Positions 54,015-63,699 of a stretch of DNA of 64,000 bases are shown piece by piece. The DNA lies in NCBI RefSeq assembly GCF_004785645.1, contig NZ_SRPE01000002.1:358652-422651 (forward strand), written 5' to 3'. Within the stretch, counting starts at the first letter, position 1. Every line of letters starts with the position of its first letter. The translations under genes and the position numbers were made by a program. Source of the stretch: Empedobacter tilapiae (GTDB lineage Bacteria > Bacteroidota > Bacteroidia > Flavobacteriales > Weeksellaceae). Below the pieces are notes generated by a model that worked only from the letters and a program-made list of their open reading frames with translations, did no database searches and was not told where the DNA came from.

Positions 54015-54452
54015 TTACCAATAGCTTCCTACAAGAAATGTAAGTCGTATAAATGTAAATGATTGATTAGTTGTTAATGAAACTTCTTCAGCTAAATCTT
54101 CAAATTGTTGATCACCTAAAAATATAGCAAACATTCCATCTTCAAAAGCTTGAGAAGCTGTTTCTTGTGCTTTTATTAAATTAACTTTGTTTTCATTGTA
54201 AATGCTAGAGAAACTGGCTTTTCCCGATTCGATGAGAAGTGGTAAATAATTTTCTTTTGGAAGTTTTTGGACATCTTCGTCTTCCTTTTCTATAGATTTT
54301 TGATTGTAATTTTCAACCTGTTGTTGAACGATAAAATGAAGAAGCTCTTGAATAGAAATTGTATCTTCTTCTGTATCAATATTTATTGGTTGTTCAGCTA
54401 GAATTGGGTACTTTTTACCCAATTGTTTCACATTAACGTGAATAGTTTTCAT
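54015..54452 (-). CDS. Small partner protein of the DUF4132 gene, possibly beta-grasp-like
   Basis: A 145-residue cytoplasmic protein. It begins with two strand-like segments around KTIHVNVKQLGKKYP, followed by a helix (SIQELLHFIVQQQVENYNQK), and ends with strands in DGMFAIFLGDQQFEDLAEEV and SFTFIRLTFLVGSYW. This order, the position of the helix and the strand-turn pattern near the end resemble ubiquitin/MoaD/ThiS-like beta-grasp proteins, but there is no GG C-terminus. It is 22 bases upstream of the DUF4132 gene and surely co-transcribed with it. I do not know a named family. Confidence 0.65.
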   Translation of the reverse strand: MKTIHVNVKQLGKKYPILAEQPINIDTEEDTISIQELLHFIVQQQVENYNQKSIEKEDEDVQKLPKENYLPLLIESGKASFSSIYNENKVNLIKAQETASQAFEDGMFAIFLGDQQFEDLAEEVSLTTNQSFTFIRLTFLVGSYW

Positions 54453-54544
54453 TTTGTTTTGTGTTAGTTGATTGTTTTTAAAATTAATGAAAATAACTTA
54501 TTGTAAAGATTAAATTTTTCCTAAAGTTAACTTGTTTTATAATA

Positions 54545-54582
54545 AAAAAACTCACTAATTCTGATGAACTAATGAGTTTTTT
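54545..54582. terminator. Terminator after the tyrosine phosphatase / before the DUF4132 pair
   Basis: AAAAAACTCA pairs with TGAGTTTTTT; the inner part is imperfect (CTAATTC against GAACTAA). A and T runs on both sides. Confidence 0.7.
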
Positions 54583-54603
54583 AAAAATATTTTGAGTAGT
54601 TAT

Positions 54604-55485
54604 TTACTTTTTATTGTAGGTAAACTTATTGATATAATAATTTCTTTTTTCGTCGGAAATGTTCAAAATAGTTTTAGTATAATTCTCAAACGAACCATAT
54701 TTTTTATCTATTTCCTCAAAAGTAGCATTTAAATAATCTTCTTCAATCCAACTTAATTTTTCTAAAACTTTTAAATCTGCTTTAGGAAATATAAAATGCA
54801 GGTGTTTAGCCTTGTTTAAGCGTTTTTGAATAAGATCTTTTCGCATGTTGTTTGATAAAAGATATTCTTGATATATAGTTTCATTATCAAATTTCAAAAT
54901 TTTTAAAATGAAAGCACTTATAATTCCAGTTCTATCTTTTCCTGCGGTACAATGATATAAAATAGGAACGTCAGAATCAAGAATTTCTGTTATAATCGTT
55001 TTTATCATATCAGGATTTTCGGTAGGATATTCCTGATAGAATTTTATCATACGATTATAAGCATCATTCGCATTCACTTTACCTTTAAGTACTAATTTTC
55101 TAGCTTGATTTAATTGATCTTCTTTGTCTGTAAAAGCTGGATAATGCTGATAATTTATAGTAGGAATGATAATATCAGGTTTTTTAAAAATTTCATATTC
55201 TGTCCTAAGATCAATAATTAGTTGAATTTTTAATTGTTTAATCTTTTTTAAATCTTTTAGTTTATGAAGATCTGCACTACGATAAATCAAACTATCTTTC
55301 AAAAATCTACCTTGAAGGTTTTTAATATTTCCTAAAGCTCTTAAATTATTTACCTTCTTTAATTGAATTTCTCGATTTGTTGAAAAATCAGAAAATTCGA
55401 CATTTTCTATTTTATAACTACTACAAGAAAATAAGAATCCATTGAATAAACCTAAAAAAAGATATTTTATAAATTTTACTTTCAT
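54604..55485 (-). CDS. Lipoprotein tyrosine/dual-specificity phosphatase (Y_phosphatase3 type)
   Basis: A 293-residue lipoprotein: signal peptide with lipidation cysteine at residue 21 (FLFSCSS). The phosphatase domain starts with NLRALGNIKNLQGRFLKDSLIYRSADL and has the P-loop CX5R as Cys179 to Arg185 in HCTAGKDRTG. IIDLRTEYE supplies the general-acid region. It dephosphorylates phosphotyrosine or phosphoinositide-like substrates outside the cytoplasm. It ends near a terminator. Confidence 0.92.
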   Translation of the reverse strand: MKVKFIKYLFLGLFNGFLFSCSSYKIENVEFSDFSTNREIQLKKVNNLRALGNIKNLQGRFLKDSLIYRSADLHKLKDLKKIKQLKIQLIIDLRTEYEIFKKPDIIIPTINYQHYPAFTDKEDQLNQARKLVLKGKVNANDAYNRMIKFYQEYPTENPDMIKTIITEILDSDVPILYHCTAGKDRTGIISAFILKILKFDNETIYQEYLLSNNMRKDLIQKRLNKAKHLHFIFPKADLKVLEKLSWIEEDYLNATFEEIDKKYGSFENYTKTILNISDEKRNYYINKFTYNKK

Positions 55486-55518
55486 TGTATTGTTCAGGTT
55501 TTAATTAACTACTAAAAA

Positions 55519-56226
55519 TTAGCTAAAAGTTATTTTTGCAAGATAAGAATCTCCCTCGGTTTTTATTTTTGTACATTTTAGTTGATGATATTCGCACGCA
55601 TTTTTTAACGTATCAAAATCCAAATACAACCATTGAATAGGTTCTTCTTGCTCGCCTTTATAATGAACCGTAAAATCTAATTCACCATAATAATTTCCAT
55701 TACTTGGAATCCATTTTCCACCATCTTCGTCTTCATCAAACATATAAATAATGTCGGTTCCATCGATCAAAACTTGACCATTCTCGGTTAATAATTTTTT
55801 GATTTTATCTAAGAAAACATTGATTAAAACTAAATTCTGAAAAATCCCAGTTCCGTTCATCAAAAATAGAATCGTATCATATTTTTCAGCATCATTAATT
55901 TCAAGGAAATTCTGAACTTTAGCATTTTTAATTCCTCTCAACAAACAAGCTTCAATTGCTTTTGGAGAAATATCAATCGCTAAAACATCTGAACTTTTTT
56001 CTTGCAAATAAAGTGAATGAGACCCCGCTCCACAACCAACATCCAATATTTTTCCTTTTGATAAATCCAATGCTTTTTGCTCCAAAATTGGCATGTCATC
56101 ATATTCTCGAAAAAGATAATCAATTGGCATCACATCCAACTCTGAAATTGATGTTTCGGTATAGAGATCTTCGGGCGAATGATTGGTTTGATAATCTAAA
56201 ATTGCCTGTCCGAAAAGGTCTTTCAT
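55519..56226 (-). CDS. Class I SAM-dependent methyltransferase
   Basis: A 235-residue cytoplasmic methyltransferase. Motif I is GKILDVGCGAGSHSLYLQ near residues 54-70, followed by VLAIDISPKAIEACLLRG and DTILFLMNGTGIF. The N-terminal MKDLFGQAILDYQTNHSPEDLYTETSISELD and the C-terminal LDFDTLKNACEY pattern are typical for a Bacteroidota group of unknown substrate. It is 38 bases downstream of the YpdA-like gene and may be co-transcribed. Confidence 0.9.
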   Translation of the reverse strand: MKDLFGQAILDYQTNHSPEDLYTETSISELDVMPIDYLFREYDDMPILEQKALDLSKGKILDVGCGAGSHSLYLQEKSSDVLAIDISPKAIEACLLRGIKNAKVQNFLEINDAEKYDTILFLMNGTGIFQNLVLINVFLDKIKKLLTENGQVLIDGTDIIYMFDEDEDGGKWIPSNGNYYGELDFTVHYKGEQEEPIQWLYLDFDTLKNACEYHQLKCTKIKTEGDSYLAKITFS

Positions 56227-56264
56227 GTTATTTTTATTTTATGTTCTGATTAATACAGAAACTT

Positions 56265-57242
56265 TTATTCATTATTTTTTGCTAAAATTGCTTCTACAAT
56301 TTGTTGAGCATGTACGCGCGAATTTTCAATAAACCAAATATTCGTCAACATTCCGCCACAAACAACGCCTGCCAAATATAAACCATCTTCATTTGTTTCC
56401 ATTGTTTCGGGATTGTAAGTTGGTGTTTTTAATTCATCATCGCTTAAAGTTATTCCACAATTCTCCAAAAATTTGAAATTCGGATGATAACCAGTTAAGG
56501 CTAAAACGGTATCATTTTCAATTGAAATATTACCTTCTGGCGTTTTGATATGAACTTGATTTTCATCAATAGATGTAACATTCGAATTGAAATATACTTT
56601 AATACTTCCTTCTGCAATTCGATTTTCGATATCTGGACGAACCCAATATTTTAGTCGATGCGTAAAACCTTCTCCGCGAATCACCATTGTCACATTGGCT
56701 CCTTTTCGGTAACATTCTAAAGCCGCATCAACAGAAGAATTATTCGCTCCAACAACTACCACATTCTGAAAAGAATAAGGGTGAGCTTCCTTGTAATAAT
56801 GATGAACTTTTGGCAAATTTTCACCTTCAATATTCATTAAGTTTGGAATGTCATAAAAACCAGTTGCAAGTACGATATTTTTAGCTGAATAATTATTTTT
56901 AGAAGTTTTAACTTCAAAATAATTCATTTTAACTTTATTGATCGTTAATACTTCTTCGTAAAGATTTAGATTAAATTTAAAATATTTATGAATGTTTCTA
57001 TAGTATTCTAAAGCTTCTTGACGACCAGGTTTTGGAGCAATACAATTGAATGGAATATCACCGATTTCTAATCGCTCGGCAGTCGAAAAAAATGTCATAT
57101 ACAAAGGATAATTGTACAAACTATTTGTCAAAGCACCTTTTTCAATAATTAAGTAAGAAAGATTATTTCTTTTCGCTTCTATTGCACAAGCTAAACCAAT
57201 TGGTCCAGCACCTACAATAATCAAATCATATTGTTCTTTCAT
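56265..57242 (-). CDS. ypdA: YpdA-family putative bacillithiol disulfide reductase
   Basis: FAD-dependent oxidoreductase of 325 residues. N-terminal FAD motif VGAGPIGLACAIEA at residues 10-23, the GRQEALEYYRNI block near residue 74, NAD(P)-binding VVVGANNSSVDAALE near residue 163, and C-terminal YLAGVVCGG. YpdA reduces bacillithiol disulfide with NADPH in firmicutes and some Bacteroidota. Whether this genome makes bacillithiol is not visible here. It is divergent from the TetR-RND efflux operon. Confidence 0.9.
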   Translation of the reverse strand: MKEQYDLIIVGAGPIGLACAIEAKRNNLSYLIIEKGALTNSLYNYPLYMTFFSTAERLEIGDIPFNCIAPKPGRQEALEYYRNIHKYFKFNLNLYEEVLTINKVKMNYFEVKTSKNNYSAKNIVLATGFYDIPNLMNIEGENLPKVHHYYKEAHPYSFQNVVVVGANNSSVDAALECYRKGANVTMVIRGEGFTHRLKYWVRPDIENRIAEGSIKVYFNSNVTSIDENQVHIKTPEGNISIENDTVLALTGYHPNFKFLENCGITLSDDELKTPTYNPETMETNEDGLYLAGVVCGGMLTNIWFIENSRVHAQQIVEAILAKNNE

Positions 57243-57317
57243 TGAACAAATTTACGGATAATCAATTCAGTAATCTTTATGATTTTGTTCAAGTTTTAAT
57301 AAAAAAATGTTTAACGA

Positions 57318-57348
57318 TTTGGATTAACAAAAAATATTAATAATTTTG
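57318..57348 (+). promoter_or_regulatory. Consensus Bacteroidota promoter of the efflux operon
   Basis: TTTG (57318-57321) is followed after 19 bases by TAATTTTG (57341-57348), matching the TTTG/TAnnTTTG consensus. It lies upstream of the ATG at 57386 and contradicts the longer frame starting at TTG 57350. Confidence 0.65.
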
Positions 57349-57385
57349 TTTGACAATTTTGTTAAAAATAAAAACACACATAAAT

Positions 57386-57979
57386 ATGAAAGATGATACA
57401 GAAGAATTGATCAAAGAAACAGCAAAAAGAATGTTTTTTGGCGAAGGTAGATTTCATGCAACTACACAAGAAATAGCAGATGAAGCCAAGGTTAATAGAA
57501 CATTGATTAATTATTACTTCAGATCTCGAAATAATTTGATTAGTATTATTTACGAAGAAGCTACGCGTGTAAGTAATGAAAAGTCTCGTGCAATTTTTGA
57601 CAGAAATCTTGATATAAAAGAAATGATAGGAGAGTTTATAGAAGATTCTATTGCGACATCAATTGAATATCCTTATTTAGAAACTTATATTGTAACTGAA
57701 ATGAATAAGAATAATACGATGTGTTCTAAATTAATGAAAGATGATTTGAATGAAGTCGTGTATGTTTTTTATGAGCGTTTAGAAGAAGAAATGGAAAAAG
57801 GTACGATTGAAAAAATGGAACCTATTCAATTCCTATTAAATATGATTTCTTTAATCAACTATCCTTTTACAATTCGTCCACTTTTACAATTAGATTTGAA
57901 GTTAAGTGATGCTGAATTTAAACGAATTCTTTCAGATAGAAAGGAAATTATTCTCAATACACTTTTTAAAAATAAATAA
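57386..57979 (+). CDS. TetR-family transcriptional regulator
   Basis: A 197-residue regulator from the ATG at 57386. The longer frame from a TTG at 57350 is rejected because it starts at the promoter's -7 element. The N-terminal helix-turn-helix reads LIKETAKRMFFGEGRFHATTQEIADEAKVNRTLINYYFRSRNNLI. The rest is the ligand-binding helical domain. It is the first gene of the RND efflux operon (its stop codon directly precedes the TolC ATG) and probably represses it, responding to a toxic compound. Confidence 0.92.
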   Translation: MKDDTEELIKETAKRMFFGEGRFHATTQEIADEAKVNRTLINYYFRSRNNLISIIYEEATRVSNEKSRAIFDRNLDIKEMIGEFIEDSIATSIEYPYLETYIVTEMNKNNTMCSKLMKDDLNEVVYVFYERLEEEMEKGTIEKMEPIQFLLNMISLINYPFTIRPLLQLDLKLSDAEFKRILSDRKEIILNTLFKNK

Positions 57980-59293
57980 ATGAATAGGCTTAAATTATTA
58001 CTCTCTTTAGTAATTGTAGGATTTGTAAGCTTTGCAAATGCGCAAGAAATAGTTGCATTAAAAGATGCTGTGAATTTTGCATTAGAAAATAAAGCAGAAG
58101 CAAAACGCGCGGACTTAGCAATAAAAAAAGCAGAATATAAAATTGATGAAGCTAGGGCAGGAGCTTTACCTCAGATTAGTGCAGATGCAGGAATGCAGTA
58201 TAGTCCAATCTTACAACAAATGGTGCTGACTTTTGCAGGACAACAAATGAAAGGAGAAATGAGTAGACCTTGGGTTTCTAATATAGGAGTTAGTGTTTAT
58301 CAAAACATTTTTGATCAACGAGTTTTCACAGGTCTTAAAGCAGCAAAATCAACGCGAGAGTTTTATCAAGTTAATGCAGATTTAACAGATGAACAAATTA
58401 TAGAACGTGTTGCTAATGCTTATTATCAGGTTTTTATTCAAGAAGAAAAATTAAAAACGATAGAGAAAAGTTATGAAAACACAAATAAAGTTCGAAATGT
58501 AATCAAAAGTTTGGTTGAGAATGGATTGGCTAAGCCAATTGATTTGGACCGAATAGTTGTGCAACTAAATAATATATCTTCTTCTCGGCAACAATTGATA
58601 AATGCAGTTGACATCAATAAGAATGCATTAAAATTTTATATGGGTTATCCGATAGAACAATCTATTCGTTTAACAGAAGAAACAATTACACCAAATTTAG
58701 CTTTATTAGAAGACCAAATTGATGTGGAAAATAGAACAGAATTTAAAGTTTTATCAAAACAAAAGGAATTATTAGGTTTTGCAAAAGAAGCGGAAAGAGC
58801 AAACCTTTATCCAACAGTTGGCTTATCTGCAAATTATGGTTATGCAGGAATGGGAGATAAGTTTATAACTTCTAAAGATTATTTTTGGTCAGATTTAGCT
58901 TCAGTTGGTTTAAGTGTTAAAGTTCCGATTTTTTCGGGAGGAGCTATAAAAGCAAAAATAAATCAAGCAGAAATAGATTTGTTAGATATCGAAGAACAAA
59001 TGAATGATACAAAACTTGGATTGAGTTTAGAATATCAAAATGCAAAAGCGCAAATTGAAAACACATTAAAAAGTGTTGATATTCAAGAAGAAAATGTGTC
59101 GCTAGCTGAAAAAGTTTTAGTAAACACACAAAATAATTACCAACAAGGTTTAGCAAATCTAACAGAAATTTTAGATGCAGAAAATGCGTTAACAGATGCT
59201 CGAAATAATTACTCAAATGCTTTATTAGAATATAAAATAGCTGAAATAGCATTAATTAAAGCAAAAGGAGACTTAAAAACATTAATTCAATAA
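57980..59293 (+). CDS. TolC-family outer-membrane efflux protein
   Basis: A 437-residue outer-membrane channel of the RND efflux system. Signal peptide at residues 1-21 (ending FANAQ). Two internal repeats with long helices carry ALENKAEAKRADLAIKKAEYKIDEARAGALPQISADAG and, in the second half, VLSKQKELLGFAKEAERANLYPTVGLSANYG, the typical TolC pattern. Its ATG follows the TetR stop with no gap. It works with the adaptor and permease downstream. Confidence 0.95.
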   Translation: MNRLKLLLSLVIVGFVSFANAQEIVALKDAVNFALENKAEAKRADLAIKKAEYKIDEARAGALPQISADAGMQYSPILQQMVLTFAGQQMKGEMSRPWVSNIGVSVYQNIFDQRVFTGLKAAKSTREFYQVNADLTDEQIIERVANAYYQVFIQEEKLKTIEKSYENTNKVRNVIKSLVENGLAKPIDLDRIVVQLNNISSSRQQLINAVDINKNALKFYMGYPIEQSIRLTEETITPNLALLEDQIDVENRTEFKVLSKQKELLGFAKEAERANLYPTVGLSANYGYAGMGDKFITSKDYFWSDLASVGLSVKVPIFSGGAIKAKINQAEIDLLDIEEQMNDTKLGLSLEYQNAKAQIENTLKSVDIQEENVSLAEKVLVNTQNNYQQGLANLTEILDAENALTDARNNYSNALLEYKIAEIALIKAKGDLKTLIQ

Positions 59294-59306
59294 TAGAATC
59301 GATTTT

Positions 59307-60377
59307 ATGAAATCAGTAAAAACTTTACTTTATATATTAATTGCAGCCGGTTTAATTGGTGGGGCAATTTATATCATCAAAAATAATAAAGCAAAACAAG
59401 AAGAAGAAGTAGCAATTGTAAATTCAAATAATGATGAAGTTGTAGTGAATACAACTAAGGCAAAATATGCAAGTTTAAATGCAGATTATACAGCTAATGG
59501 AACATTTGCTCCTTTTCAGGAAATGAGTTTTCCTTCTGAAATTTCTGGACGAATTGTGCGTGTTTTGGTAGATGAAGGTAGTTATGTTTCTGTTGGTCAA
59601 ACTCTGGCTACAATTAAAAAAGATGCAATTGAAGTAGATGTAACGCAAGCGCAAAATAATCTTCAAAATGCGATTGTAGATAATGAACGTTATGAGAATG
59701 CTTACAAAACAGGTGGAGTTACAAAACAACAATTAGATCATTCTCGTTTACAATTAAAAAATGCTAGAGCAGCAGTTTCTGCTCAAAATTTGCGTGTAAG
59801 TGATACGAATGTAAAAGCAACAATTTCTGGCGTAATTAATAAACGATATATTGAACCTGGTTCTGTAGTTAATCCAGGATCTCAAATGTTTGATATTGTT
59901 AATGTTTCAAAGTTAAAATTACAAGTTACAGTAACAGAAGCTGAGGTTGTCAATCTTAAAGTTAGTCAAACAATCAAAGTCTTAGCAAGTGTTTTTCCTG
60001 ATCAAGAATTTGCAGGAAGAATTTCTTTTATTGCACCTAAAGCTGATGCTTCATTAAATTTTCCAGTAGAAATTCAAGTTTCAAATAATTCTGGGTTAAA
60101 AGCTGGAATGTATGGGACAGCGGTTTTTTCAACAAAAGATGATGTAAATGCAGGGAAAAATGTTTTGATTGTTCCAGCAAATGCTTTTGTAAATGGAATT
60201 AGTTCAGGACAAGTTTTCGTAGTAGAGAAAGGAGTAGCAAAATTAACAAAAGTTGTTATTGGAAAAACTATGGGGACTGATATTGAAATTATTAGTGGAA
60301 TAAAAGAAGGAACTGAAATCGTTACAAGTGGACAGATTAATCTGAAAGATGGAACAAAAGTGAAAGTTGTTAAATAA
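59307..60377 (+). CDS. RND efflux periplasmic adaptor subunit
   Basis: A 356-residue membrane-fusion protein. Anchoring segment at residues 7-24, lipoyl-like halves with EISGRIVRVLVDEGSYVSVGQTLATI and ATISGVINKRYIEPGSVVNPGSQMFDIVN, the alpha-hairpin between them, and a beta-barrel domain. It links the inner-membrane permease to the TolC channel. It sits 13 bases after tolC and 12 bases before the permease gene. Confidence 0.95.
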   Translation: MKSVKTLLYILIAAGLIGGAIYIIKNNKAKQEEEVAIVNSNNDEVVVNTTKAKYASLNADYTANGTFAPFQEMSFPSEISGRIVRVLVDEGSYVSVGQTLATIKKDAIEVDVTQAQNNLQNAIVDNERYENAYKTGGVTKQQLDHSRLQLKNARAAVSAQNLRVSDTNVKATISGVINKRYIEPGSVVNPGSQMFDIVNVSKLKLQVTVTEAEVVNLKVSQTIKVLASVFPDQEFAGRISFIAPKADASLNFPVEIQVSNNSGLKAGMYGTAVFSTKDDVNAGKNVLIVPANAFVNGISSGQVFVVEKGVAKLTKVVIGKTMGTDIEIISGIKEGTEIVTSGQINLKDGTKVKVVK

Positions 60378-60389
60378 GAGTAATGTTCT

Positions 60390-63300
60390 ATGAAATTAGC
60401 TGAAATATCAATTAAACGACCTTCGATGATTATCGTATTATTTACGATACTTATTTTAGGAGGATTGTTTAGTTACACACAAATGGGATATGAATTAATT
60501 CCAAAGTTTGAAACAAATGTTGTTACAATCTCTACTGTTTATCCAGGGGCTTCACCAAATGAGGTAGAGAATTCTGTAACAAAGAAAATAGAAGATGCTG
60601 TAGCGGCTTTAGAAAATGTAAAAAAGGTTGAATCTAAATCTTACGAAAGTTTATCAGTTGTAATGGTAACGTTAAATGCAGGAGCAAATGCAGATTTAGC
60701 TCTGAATGATGCACAACGAAAGATCAATGCGATTGAAAAAGACTTACCAGATGATGTAGATCCTCCTTCGCTGACAAAATTTTCATTAAGTGATTTACCT
60801 ATTATTACGGCTGGAGTTACTTCTGATAAATTGACAGAAAAAGATTTGTATGATTTATTAGATAAAAAGATAGAACCTATTTTATCTCGAGTAACTGGAG
60901 TAGCACAAGTAAATTTAATTGGTGGACAAGAACGTGAGATTCAGGTAAGTTTAGATCCCAATAAACTAAAAGGTTACGGATTATCTGTGCCTCAAGTTCA
61001 ACAAGCAGTTTTGACATCGAATTTAGATTTCCCAACAGGAAGTGTAAAAACACGTGAAAATTCTACAATTATTCGTCTTTCTGGAAAATATAAATCAATT
61101 GAAGAGTTGAATAATTTGGTGATCTCTTCGAATAACGGAATTCAAGTTCGTTTATCGGAGGTTGCTTTTGTGCAAGATTCTCAGAAAGAAGTAGAAAAAA
61201 TAGCACGTGTTAATCAAAATTCTGCAATTATTGTCCAAGTTGTAAAGCAATCAGATGCTAATGCTGTAGCCGTTTCTGAATTAATGAAAGGGGCGATTAA
61301 AAAAGTTGAAGCAGATTATAATAAAGAAGGACTAAAAATAAAGATAGTAAATGATACATCTGATTTTACTTTAGCAGCTGCCAACCATGTAATATTTGAC
61401 TTGGTTCTAGCAGTTATTTTAGTAGCAGTTGTAATGCTATTGTTTCTGCATAGTATTCGAAATGCTGTTATTGTAATGGTTGCTATTCCTGCGTCTTTAA
61501 TTGCAACATTTATTGGAATGTACTTAATGGGATATACCTTGAACTTAATGTCATTACTTGGTTTATCTCTTGTTGTGGGGATTTTAGTGGATGATGCGAT
61601 TGTTGTATTAGAGAATATCTACCGTCATATGGAAATGGGAAAATCTAAGATTAGAGCTTCTTATGACGGAGCAAAAGAAATTGGATTTACCGTAACCGCG
61701 ATTACATTAGTTATTGTAGTGGTATTTTTACCAATTGCAATGAGTACAGGATTAGTAGCCGATATTATTGCACAATTCTGTGTTACTGTGGTTATTGCAA
61801 CATTGTTATCCTTATTGTCATCGTTTACAATTGTACCTTGGTTATCGTCTCGTTTTGGTAAATTAGAACATATTACAGGAAAAAATATATTCGAAAAATT
61901 TATTCTTTGGTTCGAGAAACAATTAACAAAATTCACGCATTTTATTTCAAATATGTTAGAATGGTGTTTAAAATCTACAGTTCGAAGAATAGGTGTTTTT
62001 GTTGGGGTTTTTATCGTTTTATTTGGAACAATTGCTATCCTAATAGGAGGAAAGTATATTGGAGGAGAATTTTTTCCGAAAACAGATAAAGGTGAGTTCT
62101 TAGTTCAGATGGAATTGCCAAAAGATGCAACAATCGAAGAGTCAAATTTTGTAACGCAAAAAGCTGAGAAATTTTTACGTGGTAAAAAAGAAGTTGTTGA
62201 TATGATAACAACAGTTGGTCAAAGTTCCGAAGGATTTGGAGCGGCGCAAGCAACAGCTTATAAATCGGAGATTGATGTTATTTTAAATGATAAATCAGAA
62301 CGTGAAGACAATTCATTTATTTATGCAGCAAAAGTAAAACGCGAATTAGAAAAAGAATTGGTTGGAGTAAAAGTGAAAACTGTTCCAGTTGGTTTGATAG
62401 GAGCTGAACAAGCACCAATTGCGTTGGTTGTTACTGGTTCTAATTTAGAAAGTGCTATGAAATTTGCTGAATTAGCAAAACACGAATTAGAACAAATCAA
62501 AGGTTCTTCGGAAGTGAAATTGACAACAGAAGAAGGTAATCCTGAAATTAATGTGCAGGTTGATCGTGATAAAATGTCAGCCTTAGGATTGAATTTGCAA
62601 ACTGTTGGTTTAACCATGCAAACAGCTTTTTCTGGAAATACAGATGGGAAATTTCGTGCGGGTGAATATGAATATGATATTAATATTCAATACAATGATT
62701 TTAATCGTTCTAATATTGATGATGTTCGAAGCTTAATTTTTGTGAATGATAAAGGACAACAAATCCGATTAGATCAATTTGCAACGGTTATGCAAAGTTC
62801 AGGTCCAAGTTTCTTAGAACGTCGAGATAAAACGCCTTCTGTAACAGTGCAAGCACAATCGGTTGGTCGTACAACAGGAGATATTGTAACTGATTTCAAG
62901 GAAAGTTTGAAGAAAATTGACAATAAGAAACCAACTGGAGTTTCTTATGTTTGGGGTGGAGATGAAGAAAATCAATCCGAAGGTTTTGGTACTTTAGGTT
63001 ATGCATTGTTAGCTGCGATTATCTTGGTTTATTTGGTAATGGTTGCTTTGTACGACTCGTTTATTTATCCTTTCGTGGTATTGTTTTCTATTCCATTATC
63101 ATTAATCGGAGTTTTCGTAGTTTTAGCATTAACAAACAATTCATTGAATATCTTCACGATTCTCGGAATGATTATGTTGATTGGTTTGGTATGTAAAAAT
63201 GCAATTCTATTGGTTGACTTTACGAATCATAGAAAAGAAGCAGGTGAAACTACTCACAATGCTTTGGTACAAGCCAATCATGCACGTCTTCGTCCAATTT

Positions 63301-63566
63301 TGATGACAACAATTGCAATGGTTTTCGGGATGATTCCAATTGCATTAGCAGAAGGAGCAGGGGCAGAGATGAACAACGGTTTGGCGTGGGTAATTATTGG
63401 TGGATTAGTTTCTTCACTATTCCTAACCTTAATTATTGTTCCTGTGGTTTATTCATTATTCGATAGTGCAATTCGTCGTTTCTCAAAAGGAGAAAAAGTA
63501 GATTATGAAGCAGAAATGGTTGCAGATTATCAAGAAAGGCAAATAAAAGAAGAATGGGAAGAGTAA
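60390..63566 (+). CDS. RND efflux permease (AcrB/HAE1 type)
   Basis: A 1058-residue inner-membrane proton-driven pump with 12 membrane helices. Helix 4 carries the proton-relay LVVGILVDDAIVVLENIYRHME with paired Asp residues, and the two periplasmic porter domains are complete (NVVTISTVYPGASPNEVENSV at the start). The repeat pattern in the second half (GLVCKNAILLVDFTN) is intact. Export of hydrophobic drugs or organic toxins is expected. It ends the tetR-led operon, with a terminator about 60 bases on. Confidence 0.96.
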   Translation: MKLAEISIKRPSMIIVLFTILILGGLFSYTQMGYELIPKFETNVVTISTVYPGASPNEVENSVTKKIEDAVAALENVKKVESKSYESLSVVMVTLNAGANADLALNDAQRKINAIEKDLPDDVDPPSLTKFSLSDLPIITAGVTSDKLTEKDLYDLLDKKIEPILSRVTGVAQVNLIGGQEREIQVSLDPNKLKGYGLSVPQVQQAVLTSNLDFPTGSVKTRENSTIIRLSGKYKSIEELNNLVISSNNGIQVRLSEVAFVQDSQKEVEKIARVNQNSAIIVQVVKQSDANAVAVSELMKGAIKKVEADYNKEGLKIKIVNDTSDFTLAAANHVIFDLVLAVILVAVVMLLFLHSIRNAVIVMVAIPASLIATFIGMYLMGYTLNLMSLLGLSLVVGILVDDAIVVLENIYRHMEMGKSKIRASYDGAKEIGFTVTAITLVIVVVFLPIAMSTGLVADIIAQFCVTVVIATLLSLLSSFTIVPWLSSRFGKLEHITGKNIFEKFILWFEKQLTKFTHFISNMLEWCLKSTVRRIGVFVGVFIVLFGTIAILIGGKYIGGEFFPKTDKGEFLVQMELPKDATIEESNFVTQKAEKFLRGKKEVVDMITTVGQSSEGFGAAQATAYKSEIDVILNDKSEREDNSFIYAAKVKRELEKELVGVKVKTVPVGLIGAEQAPIALVVTGSNLESAMKFAELAKHELEQIKGSSEVKLTTEEGNPEINVQVDRDKMSALGLNLQTVGLTMQTAFSGNTDGKFRAGEYEYDINIQYNDFNRSNIDDVRSLIFVNDKGQQIRLDQFATVMQSSGPSFLERRDKTPSVTVQAQSVGRTTGDIVTDFKESLKKIDNKKPTGVSYVWGGDEENQSEGFGTLGYALLAAIILVYLVMVALYDSFIYPFVVLFSIPLSLIGVFVVLALTNNSLNIFTILGMIMLIGLVCKNAILLVDFTNHRKEAGETTHNALVQANHARLRPILMTTIAMVFGMIPIALAEGAGAEMNNGLAWVIIGGLVSSLFLTLIIVPVVYSLFDSAIRRFSKGEKVDYEAEMVADYQERQIKEEWEE

Positions 63567-63627
63567 TCTTTCGTTTTTAGATATTTAATCAAACCCGTTC
63601 AGTTTTTATTATTTTAATTGATATATA

Positions 63628-63670
63628 AAAAAATCCTTGTCAAGGTTCTAAACTTAGACAAGGATTTTTT
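63628..63670. terminator. Terminator after the efflux operon
   Basis: AAAAAATCCTTGTC pairs with GACAAGGATTTTTT around a 15-base loop. It begins 61 bases past the permease stop and ends before the base-composition change. Confidence 0.9.
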
Positions 63671-63699
63671 ATTCGTTAGAAATTGTTATTTTGCAAATA

